From positions 58,017,158 through 58,081,157 of the forward strand of contig NC_085049.1 in the NCBI RefSeq assembly GCF_963662255.1: a stretch of DNA of 64,000 bases, given 5' to 3'. The notes beneath the pieces are model-generated. The model was not told where the DNA came from and made no database searches. It saw only the letters and a list, made by a program, of their open reading frames with translations. Positions within the stretch are counted from its first letter, which is position 1. Each line of letters begins with the position of its first letter. Positions 12,326 through 24,259 of the stretch are shown one piece after another. The position numbers were made by a program, and so were the translations under genes. Source of the stretch: Cinclus cinclus. Its lineage: Eukaryota > Chordata > Aves > Passeriformes > Cinclidae.

Positions 12326-12938
12326 TCTGCGGAAGCTGAGTTGGATTCATATCAAGTGGGAAGACCTTGTGATTATGATATATTGAACTGTTGATTTGTT
12401 GGGCCAGGGCAATTTTTTTTTTATTTTTGGTTCTCCTTTGGGACATTGACCTGTTCATAACAAGGGAGGGAAGCCCCCCTCTGGACCGGATGATGGCTCC
12501 TGTCTGCATCCCCCTCTCCTTTAGAAATCATGAGTATTTCCTTTTATTCAATCACTATGCCATAACCAGTTACATACTTGGACCGGGGGAGCTCCTCTGC
12601 CAGCTTCTTGCCCCACAAAACACCCTGGGGCACGGGTCAGGCTTTGAAAAGCAGCAGTCAGACACAACACCTGCTTTCCTGCCTGATTTGGAGCTGAAGG
12701 ACAGTGGTGGCAGGAAGTGTGACTTTCCCAGCAGAGGAAGGAGGGGTGCCGGTGGCAATCAATACCCCGTGGAAAATACTCTTTGGGAAGATGCATCTGC
12801 AGAAACACTTTAGTGCAGCTGTGTGTGTGAGAACTGAGGGAGCAGCAGACCAGGTTTGAGACGATCACATCCACGCAGATTCTCTGCCTCATAAAGTAGA
12901 ACAGACATCAGCTGCGTATTTTTTTGTATGGAATATTA

Positions 12939-12944
12939 AATAAA
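12939..12944 (+). terminator. TOMM22 poly(A) signal (AATAAA)
   Basis: AATAAA lies about 610 bases downstream of the TOMM22 stop, preceded by a T-rich tract. It is the first canonical signal after the gene, giving a 3' UTR of about 630 bases that ends near 12,960. Confidence 0.8.
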
Positions 12945-13218
12945 TCCAACCTGAGCAGTGTGGTTTTAATAGATGTCCTTGAGGGAGGCTCAGTTCTTTC
13001 AGAGCTGCTGGGGGATTTCTGGGTAGGGATCTCTACTTCATGCACAGCCTGGCAGTGCAGAAGGGACCAATGTGGCTTTGTCACCTTCAGAGGGGTGGGG
13101 AAGCCTTGCATGGCTTAAGGGAATTCTCTGGGAGGTCATTCTACCTCAGCACTGGTGCCCACCATTCAAAGTCCCTAACTCACAGAAACATGGTGGTTTT
13201 ATAACCAAAGAAAAAAAA

Positions 13219-13224
13219 TTTATT
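13219..13224 (-). terminator. JOSD1 distal poly(A) signal (AATAAA on minus)
   Basis: The plus strand reads TTTATT, an AATAAA on the minus strand, about 2.27 kb downstream of the JOSD1 stop. Further candidates on the same strand near 13,668 and 14,508 could give shorter 3' UTRs. The distal signal lies only about 275 bp from the TOMM22 signal on the other strand, so the two transcripts end tail-to-tail. Confidence 0.65.
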
Positions 13225-15490
13225 TATCCTTTACATACTTTGTTACAGAACAATTCAATTGAACATACAGAAGTGATAGGACATTTATATGGAAACTTTT
13301 TTTTTCCATTTTTAATATTTGGTTAAACAAAATACATCTCTGTAAACAAACCCAAGACAAGGCTCTAACAAAACCAAACAAGCAAGGAAACAAAGAGGGG
13401 CTTCCCTGCTCCCAAGCTGTGAGACTGGACCAGCTCACCCACTCTGGGGGACAGCAGCCTCACCTCCCACGGGGATATGATCATACACTTTCCCTTTACC
13501 TGAGCAGCTGGATCACACTGTTTCTCCCCTGGGAAAGCAGCCCCTAAGTATTTTAAAACATCTTTGCATATTGCGCACTGATCCATTGGCTTGCAGTTTC
13601 CATGCAAACAGGGTTTTTGTCCAAAGTGCAACTTCAATCAGCATAGAAAATGTTGCTGTTGAGATTTTTATTTTCCCCCTCTTGAAGAAATGGCTTCAAG
13701 TCAGGAGCAGAATGCCTGCAGGCTGAACATCCTGCCTGGAAAGTGTTTGAAAACTCTGCCAGCTGGTATTGGTCATTGGAATGTGTTACGAAATAGGACT
13801 TTTTAAAATGTAAGAGCCATATGCCCTTGACTGTGGGAAGCTGTGCTCAAAGGACTGCAAAAGTGCTTGCCAGATGTCCAGGGGTCAGCAAACACCATCC
13901 TCCTGTAGTCATGTGGCCTCTTGTTTCCTGTTGGGATGGTGCCACTTTGGTGGTCTCTCAGGTTCGAGCACCTGCTCATGCATTTGCAGAGCTCTGAAGA
14001 GAAAAGTAACTGAGAAAAGGTCATTACAATTCATCCTTTCACCAGCTCAAACATCAGCAATGAGTTTCCTGCATGATGCAACAGGATCCTTCAAGCTCTA
14101 TCAGGTCCCAGAGGGTGCATTTCAACCAAGACGTGTAAAGATGGAAGCAGCAGCTCAGCCAGGAAGTGCTAAACACAACAAGGTCAGTTCCAAATTCAGC
14201 ATTTCCTCCTCCTGCCATGGAAGGCATGGCTGAGCTACAGCTCTCCTAGGTGACTGGGAAACAGCCAGTGAAGATTCCTCTTAGTGTCTCCGTGTCTAGT
14301 CTCTTCCCCATGGAAGGCAGGAAAAAGCAATACACCCATTAATGGAATGTTTGTTGGCCAATGCTAAAGGAGAGGCTGGTTCAGCTACCAAGCCAGGGTG
14401 TCTCCAAGGCCTGGAAGTTCTGGTGGACCCTCTGCAGCTCCCACGCCAGTGGATGGTAGCAATAAAAGGGGAAAACTGACTGTTATAAAGGCTCCCTTCC
14501 TCAGCCCATTTTTATTTTATAACTTGACCTCTTTCATTTCACATGACATCCATGACTGGGGGCTAGACTTCTGAAGAGAGGAAAATAAAAGGGAATTAAT
14601 TTCTTTGAAAACCTCTTCAGCTTTATCCCTCTCTCCAAGAGGTGATCATGGGAGATCTACTGGGTGACCATGCAGAAAACCAAAACTGTCAATAAATAGT
14701 AAGAAAAATACCTCACCATAGCACGAAGAAACCCAAGCAGACTGTGGCCTCTCTCCAGTCCAGAAATTTGATACTCCTCAGTCAGCCTGTGCTTGCTGTT
14801 TCCATGTCACCTTACCCAGACACACTACCAAACAACTGCTCACCACATACATAAATCCTCGGAGAACCTGGGGAAGAATCCTCTAACTACCCGAAGAATT
14901 CCTTGGAAGATGACACTAGTTTTATTATTGTTTCCTAATTCCTGGCACAAACCAGCCCTAAGAAGCAGAGGGTCGTGCTGAGCACCATACCATTGCTAGT
15001 GTTTTGAGTGTCCTGAGAGACCCTTAGGAATTGCAAATGTCTGCACGACAACTTGGAGGGAGAGAACTGTAAAGAGGTGGCAGCATGCTCAGCCCCTGCT
15101 CCTTCCTGACAAGCCCTGGCGGGAGCAGTGTCCCACCACACACATCCTTGAACCACATGGGGAACTGGAGGCCCGAGGTTTCCAGGCACTTTCCCCCAGC
15201 CCAGTTTTTCAAGAGTGCAATGTCTTCCAGCTGGCCAAAGGGCACTGCAGCTCATCCACCTTGCAATTAAAGTGATTGGCTTCCAGTTTCCTCTGCTCTA
15301 CCCTCAGCTCTTACCACCCACCACTTCCAATGTCCTGTGCCATTGCCCTATTGCACCAAGGAGGGAAGAGAAGAGCCTAACAAAGGAAATTCCAGACAAG
15401 AAGAGTCAGGGCACTCATCATCCAGGTTTTAGGACATCAGGAGTTCGGTAAAGGGGAAGAACTGTAGTGGGAGGACAGAGTCAGCCCAGG
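13225..15490 (-). other. JOSD1 3' untranslated region (inferred)
   Basis: No coding exon is visible on either strand. The region is AT-rich, has several T-rich and ATTTA-like stretches when read on the minus strand, and ends at an AATAAA. It is best read as a long JOSD1 3' UTR of about 2.3 kb with possible alternative polyadenylation. Confidence 0.6.
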
Positions 15491-18400
15491 TCACACGTCA
15501 GCTCTCCAGGTCTGATGTGCTTCCACCTCCTCTGGCACCACCAATAGGAGTTCACAGTTCTTTCCTCTCAGCTGGTGTTTCAAAAATTTCCTATCATAAA
15601 GAGAAACAAGTACTACAGCATGTAGAGCTTTGTCATCTGCAACAACAACTAAATGCAACTAACTATTCAGATGTGACAAGAAATGGGGGGAAACCCCACT
15701 GTCTTGAGTTATTTTGTGACAGAAAAATCCTACAAACATGAAATTTGCCCCAATAAAGTCAACCATCTCTACCTAGAAAATTCTCATAATCAAATAGACA
15801 TTACTGTAACCCCAACAGAGATGAGTCTATATAGATGCCACTTTCTTACTTTTCAAGGTTAAGAAAAACAGAATTAAAACCAAGTTTAGTTTCTTCATAT
15901 TTATCATCATTCATATCAAGAATCCCACCTTAATTTAAAATAATTTCAGCAAATCTGGGAAAAAAATATTTTTCTTGTGAAAAAAGAACACCCCATCATT
16001 CAGATGTCCTTAAGGAGCAGTGTATCACTTGTTATTTGACATGGTTTTTTAGCCCTTTTCTGCATCTAAGCTTTTTCTAATACCAAACTTGGATTACTTC
16101 CAATAAATATGAAAAATCAACATTTTCTCCAATATATTTTGGTCCAGATTTCCAAAACTCCCAGTAGAGAAAGCCCTTTTTATTGCAGAAGAATACTATG
16201 CCGATGATAAAATCCACCAGAACCTCTGCACAGTAGTTTCATGAGAGAGTTACTTTACCCCAGAAATTCACCAAAACGTCACTGGAATGGCTGGCTCTGC
16301 AAACACTGCACATCCCTATCTCAGAACACGTCTAGTCAAGGAAGCAAGGCTGCTAGTAGGATTACAGCATGATGGAATGGAAGCTAAACAGCAATCAAGA
16401 GCAGGTGAAATTTTACAAAGTATTTACAATGATCATCTTGGGCTGAGCTTGAAGAGGCAAGGGGAGCCAAGCCAAAAGGGCAGCGTATGCTTACACAGGA
16501 AAAGTGATTCCTAACAAACAGCTCTTTACTGCTGTCAGGGATAAGGCTGCACTTTTAGTCTGGAAAAACCTTTGATGGAAACATACAGATTGTTACTAAA
16601 GAGGCAAAGAATGCTGATACTGTCATGTTTGAGGAAGGAGCAGGGTACAGCACACTGTGTTGCAGGTGTCACCCGCTAATACCAGAGGTGGCCTCTACCT
16701 GTGCCACCGACAGAGCCAGACACGTAAGAGGCCAAGTCAAGCTCTCCTGAGCTCATAGAGACACCACTGCCAAAAAATCATTTCCCTAGCTTTGCACAAA
16801 TGGGGCATAAACCCAGGTGCAGGCAGAAGAACCTTATTAATCTCAAATTTTTACTACTGACGGTCAGCCATACATGTTTCAATCACCAACTGTTTAAGGA
16901 CAGACTTCTTACCTCCAACAGGGAAGGATTAGAGGAAATCCTACCTGAGCTCACTTTCACCTCCAATCCACTCGGGCACCTTGAGCTTGGAGTCGAGGTT
17001 GTAGTAGGTGCCTCCCACCTCCCGGACACAGATCCAGTGCTGTCGCTTGAGGGGGAGCTTCAAGGGGCCCCAGCAAAGGCTAGAGGGCAGATTCATGATG
17101 AAGCCCATCACGTTAGACAGGGCAATGGCATTAACATCCCTGAAAAAGTGCATAAGACAAGACATCAAACAGATTATGTTCTGGTGCTTTCACTTCAATC
17201 TCTCATTTTTACAAACAGTAGCCACCTCCAGAATTACACAACTTCTCAGTACCTGCGCTTATCCCACCAAACCGCCTCGTAGCCCTTGGTCTGAAGTGCT
17301 GCCATAATCACGTTCACATCATAGTTCCCATTCCCCAGCATGCTCTTCTTGTGGGGGGTCACCATGGTGTTGGGAGACAGCCTGCAAACAGAAGAGGAGA
17401 CTGCTCCAGCAGGTATTTGCTGAACCTGTATTTCACCAACTAGAAAGGGGCTACTTGCTGTGTAACTTGAAGAGTGGTTTTGTGTTTAAACACAAACTAT
17501 TCCAGCCCCCTTACCTTTCATCAAATGGGCTAAGAAAAGCAATAACAATAACTCTTATGTACAAAGCCTCCAAAAATTCTACCTTTGATGCAGAAGAAAT
17601 CATAAAGCTCTTCCTCCCTGACCCCTTGAACTGATACTTCTGAAGGATGCTTCAATCATGATTTTTCCTCAATTTACAGTTGGAGTAAATGCCAGTTTGC
17701 TATTTAGGACAACAGTTATTACAATTTCAAGAGTTCAGCAGTCAACACCAGTCTTGAAGTCTGAATGAGAAAGAGGCAGGGGAGGTTGGCTGCAGGAAAG
17801 ATTGTTGTTCTTCCTCCTCCACTGGTAAATGAAACAAGTATTCAGACATAAAGCCATGAAGATACTTGGGGTTGAGAGCTTTCCAAAGTGTTGCTGTTGC
17901 TAGATGATAAAAAAATATTTATTGCTGTAGGTAACTAAACAGATAATCCTGATGCACACAAATTTCTTCAGCTTTGACGTGTAAGTTTGCTTAGACATTA
18001 CTTGTATTACTACAGCATCTAAAAATGCAGTACCACAGTCCATCACATTCCTGTAACTGCAGAATATCCTGAGTTGGAAGGGATCCACACAGAGTCCAAC
18101 ACCTGGTCCCAAGCAGAATGGCCCCAAGGAACACACCATGTGCTTGACAGCATTGTACAAACACTTCTTGACCTCTGTCAGGCTTGGTGCTGTTACCACT
18201 TCCCTGGGGAGCTTGTTTCAGTGCCCAACCACCCTCTGGGTGAAGAACCTTTCCCTAAAATCCAACCTAAACCTCCTCTGACAGTGCTTCATGTCATTCC
18301 TTCAGGTCCTGTTACTGGTCACCAGAGAGGAGAGATCAATGCCTGCCCCTCCACTTCCTCTTGTGAGGAAGCTGTGGGCTGCTATGAGGTTACATGCCAA

Positions 18401-21400
18401 AATATACAACTGCCTTTGCACAAGTTCAGATAACAGATGTGAGACGTAACATGGAGATGCGTGGCAGAAAAGGGCCTGTGAGCCACTTCTATGGTTTTAT
18501 GTTCCTCCTCTGCCCAAGAAATTTTGTAAGGAGGGAAAACAACAGGATGTACTATTATGATGACAGCAGGAAAAGCAAGTATGGGGGAAACTGGGAGAGA
18601 ACAACAGAGTTACATAATGCCAATCCAAAGAAAGTCAAGCCTCAGATGAGTCCTGTTGTAATGAGTTGCTCTTTCCGTTGATAAGGACTCCATTAATTCT
18701 GCTAGTGCAAAGTTCAAATTTCATATTATCCAAACATCTGTGTTTTACCTGTCTCCTTTTCCTGTCAACTCCACCCTCAAAACTTCTAATGCTCCTGCAC
18801 GTTCTTCCCTCAGCCTTTAGCACACTGCATATTCTGCAGGCATATTTCGTCCATTGAAAATCCCTCAGCCCTTCTGCATTCCTGCCCTTGTTACCCAACA
18901 AACTGTATTTCTTTAAAAAGGCATCCATGCAGCAGTGGCAGAAGACGTTGGAAAATTCTCTTTAACTTCAGCACAATAATGTTTGATCCCTAGATCTGTG
19001 ATTAATGCCTCGTTTTGTACCATATAGTACTTTGTACAAATGCCAGAGATTAATGTGGCTTCGTGTTAGCTCCCTACATCTGTGACTAATAGTCTTGTAC
19101 GAGCTAGCACTTCCTTATTTACGTATATCAGTGATTAAGATGTACTAGCAGATGTCTTAGTTTTGAGGACTAGTTTTGAGAACCTAGTTTTGACAACAAA
19201 GATAAGAGAACCAGAGCAAAGAATGATAAGAGAAGCGCACTGTGACCTGACAACATACTTGAGATATTCTCAAGGTGAAAAGATTCATTAGAGGATCCAG
19301 AATCATAAGCAGAAAATTTGGGGAATGGGATGTTCCCAAATTATCACCAAAGAGCCTCAAAAGACCCCTACTGATATCCAAATAAATCCATGGAAATAAT
19401 TATCATATATGCATGTATTCAGGAAATATAATGCATTTGTAATAGAAATGCAGTGAATATATACTGGTTTCATGTATGTAACCTGGTCTGGTTATATGAC
19501 TGGTAGACTGCTGGGTGCACATTAGGTGGAGTGATCCCCATGCACCCAGCATGCTGAATAAAGCCATCTCAGCTTTCTTGCCTAAGCACCTGTGGAGAGT
19601 TTATTTCCCAGTTTTCAATGACACCCCGACAGCATAAGGCATTTGACAAGAAGAAAGCAGTGGACTGAGTAGGGAGTTTCAGAGCAACCAAGGCTGGAGA
19701 GGCTACAGTCAGGTAGCCTCTGTCTTCAGCTGTGAGTTTTTCTGCAGCAGAACAGTCTGGGAAGTGTGTTCACTACAGAAGGGAGAGGAGTCCACAATAC
19801 CACAGTAAGAGGAACAGTTGTTAATACCCACCATGGGGGTGTTATTTACTAATCACAGAGATAGAACCTGCAGCTTGTCACAGCTCTCCAGCATCAAAAT
19901 AAAACAAGATCATTTGGCTACAGCTAATCCCTCAAGATCATTGCTTCAACCTACCAACTCTCCTGAGTGCCAGCAACCAAGGAAAACCTTAAAATTCAGA
20001 GAGCCCTTTGGGCTGCAGAAGCACCCTCTCATGGCACCATTTTCCAGAGCCAAGTTCATTCAAGAGCTGAAAGAACACATTTATCTTTGCTCCTTCACAT
20101 AACTTTCAGAGCCCCAAAAACTCAATGAGGTAACCAGCATGGGCAACAAAAAACTGGCACCTGTGAGCAAACTTGCCCCAAGAACCACCTCACCATCTTG
20201 ACCCACACATACCCAAGTAGGGTCCACAACCATCAGCTGAAGGATTCTGACTAAGCAAGGAATTAAATTATTGTTTTGGTTTTTTTATCAAGCCACTGAG
20301 CTGAGAAAGACTGACAAAGTTGGACAAAAATCCAGGTAATAATCCTCCTAATCTTTCTACATGAGAAACTTTCATCAACATGTTGTCTTAACACAAGGAG
20401 CTCCAAGATTCCTGCTTGCAGTTGTCTTTTCTAATCAGGTCTCAATACGCAGACTCCAGCGAAGCAAAGAGATTTTGTTGGTATCTCCATGCAACAGTTG
20501 GAACATGGAATCATACCTCCTGCAACAAAAGCCAGAGGAACATGAAAAAGCTATTTCTTGGTTTTGAGGAAAAAAGGGGGAAAGACCACAAAATAGAGGG
20601 GTTCCCAAACCAAGTTTTGGCATATGCTTGAGATGATATTCATCAGACTACCCTGGCTTTACACAGTAGGATGCAGCAAAAGGGAAGCTAATGATTAAGC
20701 AATGTGGTTCAATCATTCTCCAAGGAACGTGGTAAAAGCTAGAGAGCTTAAGTTTATTTGTGATTTTGTTACCTTGCCAATACCGGGTTTAGAAATCAGA
20801 CCTCAACATTTTTGCAGGTTATTAAGAATACTCATCCATCCTTTATCAATACATAGCATGTGAGTAGGCACAGGAAAATACAAGTGACATATAAAGGACA
20901 ACTAAATTCATGCTTCTTAAAGGCAAGTCAAAGAGCTACACACAGGTAGACACCCAACAGAAAGGCAGTGGCAACTCTTATGCATAGCTTATAGCTCACA
21001 TTTCTAAGAGGAATATTCATGTGTATTTCCATATTACCATGGGCTGAGTCAATCTGTGTATCTTGATCTGAATATTAGGAAGGAACAAAAGACAAATTCT
21101 CCCTTCTAGGTAAAGAGGTTCAACAATATTAATATCCAGTCTTTTTCTGAGAGATTTCATGCTGCATACTAATTCTGTCTCACCAAACGCAATGAAAGCC
21201 AACTAATTAGATCATCACACTCCTTCTACCACATGAACTGCCTTTGTTTGCTTCAGGCCAAGAGCAATCCAGCTGTGATTAAGATTCTGACAATTGCTGC
21301 CGTGGGACAAAACCACAGTGTGTTTATACTGGACAAAGAGTGCCTTGAGCCTGCCATGGACCAGCTCCACACCACCAGCAGTCTTATCTACAATGCTATA

Positions 21401-22736
21401 ATAAATAGCATTTCAATCTGATACTTGCTATTGTCCTTCACCACATTCTTTTACCAAAGACAGGCATGAGTTTGATGACTCAAGCACCAATTTCATAAAT
21501 GTGCTGGTTTTCAGGAAAACAGCAACAAGCTCACAGCTCCCTGCTCATCAGCACAGGGTACCACGACTGCCTCATCCCACAGCGTGTGCTGCCATGATGT
21601 GGGATCTCCGACCTGTCACCACCACAAGATGCTGGCAACTGCAGGTACTCAACCATAACTTACATGATGTTTACAACATCTGCAGGTTAAGTATCACAGG
21701 AGAGCCCTTTTCCTTTATCGTCAGTTAGCTTAATCAGTGGTGGGTCAAAAGAACTTATAAAGGCTCACACCTTTATGGAGAATGTCCGTAAAGCATCAAA
21801 ACACCATGAAATAAACACTGAGCAAAATATCAGCTATTGCACAGGCCACACAAACAATTTATATTCATTCCTGTAAAACTCAAACCCACTTTATTAATTA
21901 TCTGAAGCTCCTGGGAAACATTTAGCAATGCCACAGGAAACAGGCATCCAGCTACTGAAATTAAATCCAGTTTAAAAGAGTACAGACAGTCTTGCTTCAT
22001 GGAAAAAAAAAAAGCCCATAATATTTGAAGAACTTCACTGAACCTCTTGAATAAGGAGTCACTCCTTTGACAAAACTCCTAATTTCTAAAACACTTCTAA
22101 GTGTTGCAGTACTAAGTCAGTAAGTTTTTATGATGACCTGTCAGTCATTCCTGCCACCTCCATTCTCCCAAGACAATCCCCAAATCCATTATTAATATCT
22201 AGGTAATTCATCTACACATGGCAGGGGCAAATATATGGGAGACAGGTAGAAGAGGCATTAAGGTGAGTAGAGAAGACAACAGTCCAACCACATTACAGTA
22301 TCTGCAATAAAGCCCTTGGACCTAAAACTGTCAACCAGAACAGGTTAAGAAGCAAGTAAAATGAGAGAGAATTTCTCCATGGAATAAAAAGGCTGGGGTT
22401 AAAAAAGATCCATTCAGTTCAAAGCAGTGGCACAGTTTGAATCCCTCCTTTTATTTCTACATTCCCCCCCCCCCAAAAAAAAAACACCCAAAAATTCCAC
22501 CAACCAGCAGAAGACAAGGAGAAGCTAATGCCAGTACAGAGAGCATCCTACCTCTGGAAAATCTCCTGCAGGGCTTCCCTAGTGAAGGCGTTGCTGTCCT
22601 GGAAGACATTGTTGAGGGCATGGAGGGCACACAGTTCCCTGCGCTGCTTCTCATGGTAAATACGCTGTGGCGGTAGCTGGGATGGTTCTGGAAATTCCGA
22701 TTTGGTCTTGTCACCTTTCCATGGCACACAACTCAT
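15491..22736 (-). CDS. JOSD1: Josephin domain-containing deubiquitinase 1
   Basis: Four coding exons on the minus strand, 22552-22736, 17253-17381, 16945-17139 and 15491-15590, join in frame to 202 residues, the human length. The Josephin fold is complete. The catalytic cysteine is C36 in [15 protein letters not shown], the histidine is H139 in [12 protein letters not shown], and the acidic residue is probably D154 in [16 protein letters not shown]. The end reads [17 protein letters not shown]. By family knowledge JOSD1 is a ubiquitin-activated cysteine protease associated with the plasma membrane, membrane dynamics and endocytosis. The start [10 protein letters not shown] matches the family. 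An in-frame upstream ATG at 22,820 would add 28 residues, but it probably lies in intron or 5' UTR. Intron 1 (5.2 kb) holds a CR1 and an LTR. Noncoding first exon(s) probably lie in the CpG island near 23.76 kb. Confidence 0.97.
18050..18412 (-). mobile_element. CR1 LINE 3' fragment in JOSD1 intron 1
   Basis: Reverse-complement CR1 landmarks appear in order: GAATATCCTGAGTTGGAAGG, CACAGAGTCCAACACCTGG, TCCCTGGGGAGCTTGTTTCA, GTGCCCAACCACCCTCTGGG, then CAGAGAGGAGAGATCAATGC. The plus strand reads the antisense of the element, so the element itself is in the minus orientation, the same sense as JOSD1. Confidence 0.9.
18976..19632 (+). mobile_element. Probable solitary LTR of an endogenous retrovirus
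   Basis: The 3' half looks like the R-U5 part of an avian LTR: a GC-poor body, then CTGGGTGCACATTAGGTGG, CATGCACCCAGCATGCTGAA with AATAAA at about 19,557, then a pyrimidine-rich GCTTTCTTGCC, and an end near CAATGACACCCCGACA. The 5' half has three diverged copies of a motif like ATCTGTGATTAAT spaced about 70-120 bp, as in U3 repeats. No internal retroviral coding frame adjoins it, which fits a solo LTR left by recombination. Borders are uncertain: the left end may be 19,153 (TGTCTTAG), and I see no clean target duplication. Confidence 0.6.
22463..22490. repeat. C-run followed by A-run
   Basis: About 12 C followed by about 10 A lies some 65 bases into the first JOSD1 coding-side intron (minus strand). 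It is a low-complexity tract likely to be error-prone in sequencing and length-variable. Confidence 0.8.
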
Positions 22737-23678
22737 TTTCTCGATGGGTGGATGGGGAGTAGGTGGTGAAAAATGAAGGAGGCTGAAGTTTCTGCCTCCA
22801 CAGTCACAACAGCAGCCCACTGCCTCTTTCTTTGGTGGGCTAGCACTGCTTCCAGCTTACAAATTCTCCTCTTGTGCTTCAGTTTATTCAGTAATTGCCT
22901 CTGACAGCTGGTTTTAAAAACCACTTGAAGATCTGCAACCTCCCTCCTCCCATACCCCATAAAATGTAGTATTTCCCTCTCCTCCACAGAAAAAAAAAAA
23001 ATAAGAGTCAAAATATACGATTCTCCTTAGTGTCAAGGTACCAGCCGGAATTTATCACATCGCTCCTTTTCTTCCATCTCCTTTGGTCTACAGTGCCACT
23101 AAAAAGGTACCCAGACCAGGTCACAAGGAGCGGCCCACCCCCAAAGTGCCAAAGGGAAGAAGATGAAGCCAGCGCCTGGTACTGCCTATAGGAGCACAGG
23201 GTGGTTAAGCACTTATCAGCTGCATTCCTCCATTCCTTTGGGAACGACTGAATCCTGGCAGGAAGATGCCAACAGCTCGAGAAAGGAAAACCACTTCTTC
23301 CTAGGCCACGAGAAACCCAAGTCCAGACTGCGGGGAAGGCGATTCCTCACCGGTCACCCTGCGCTCCGACAAAGGGAAGTCTCCGTTAGCAACCAGAGGC
23401 AGCACAAAGCCCGTGGGAAAGAGGGTAGGGCAGGCGGGACCAGACCCACGGCCTGCCTCGCACCTTTCCACCCCGCCCCTCCCCACACTACGCCCTCACA
23501 ACCACCACCAAAACAATAACAGCGACCCAAGCGGGAGTCGCCACCCACGAGCAAGGCCCAGAGACCCCCGCAGCCCACCGCGCTGAGGAGAGGCCCCCGT
23601 CTAACCCCCACCCAGCCCTTCGGGGCTAGCTGCCGGGCCGAGGCGCCCGCCCTTCCCCTCGGGAGGGCTGGAGGGGCC

Positions 23679-23714
23679 CCGCCGGGCCGGGCCGGGCCGG
23701 GCCGGGCCGGACCA
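23679..23714. repeat. (GGCCG)n pentanucleotide repeat
   Basis: About seven tandem copies of GCCGG/GGGCC lie in the presumed 5' UTR or promoter of JOSD1. The repeat is G-rich on one strand with G runs of three, so it could form a quadruplex or hairpin, and its length is likely to vary. Confidence 0.85.
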
Positions 23715-23828
23715 GGCGAGGTCGGGCCGGTCGGGTCCCGCCGCCGCCGCCTCCTCACCGCCCGCTCGGCCCCTCGGGCCGCCCCGCGCCGGCGCACGCG
23801 CGCGCCGAACCCCACTCGCGCCGCTCTC

Positions 23829-23852
23829 GCGCGCGCACGCACGCGCGCGCGC
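23829..23852. repeat. Alternating CG/CA tract (Z-DNA-prone)
   Basis: The 24 bases are a strictly alternating purine-pyrimidine run of GC and AC steps. A shorter similar run (GCGCACGCGCGCGC) lies about 35 bp to the left. Such tracts adopt left-handed DNA easily near active transcription start sites. The tract is just upstream of the CRE on the JOSD1 side. Confidence 0.85.
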
Positions 23853-23894
23853 CCCCCCGCTCTCCGCACGCGCCGACGTCGGCCCCGCCCTCTC

Positions 23895-23902
23895 TGACGT
23901 CA
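23895..23902. promoter_or_regulatory. Full palindromic CRE (TGACGTCA)
   Basis: This is a perfect 8-bp cAMP response element in the CpG island close to the presumed JOSD1 start site. A second GACGTC core lies about 20 bp to the left. It is a likely CREB/ATF site, inferred from motif only. Confidence 0.7.
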
Positions 23903-24259
23903 GCGATAAAACGAGCCGGGACACAAGCGAAAGCGGCCTCACCGCCCCCTGAATAAACAAACATAACTCTTTCCTCGGCTTCGTTCTGTGCCACAAGCGT
24001 GCGTATGGCCAGGCGGAGGAGCAGGACAAGCAGTTTTCCCCGCCGCTCTGCAGAGGTCACCTGCCAGTCCGCAGAGCCCCTCAGCCAGAGGGATTTCCTC
24101 CTTGGCGCTGGCGTCCTGCCTGGCGGGCTCGCGTGGAGAGCAGGTGTAGGGGCTTTCTGTTGGGAGTCCGGGCGGCAGGGGCGGAGGGGTCCTTTGCGAA
24201 CGCCGGGACAGCAGGTCCCGCGAACTGCACGGACACCAGGCGCGCTGCCGCCCTGTTCC

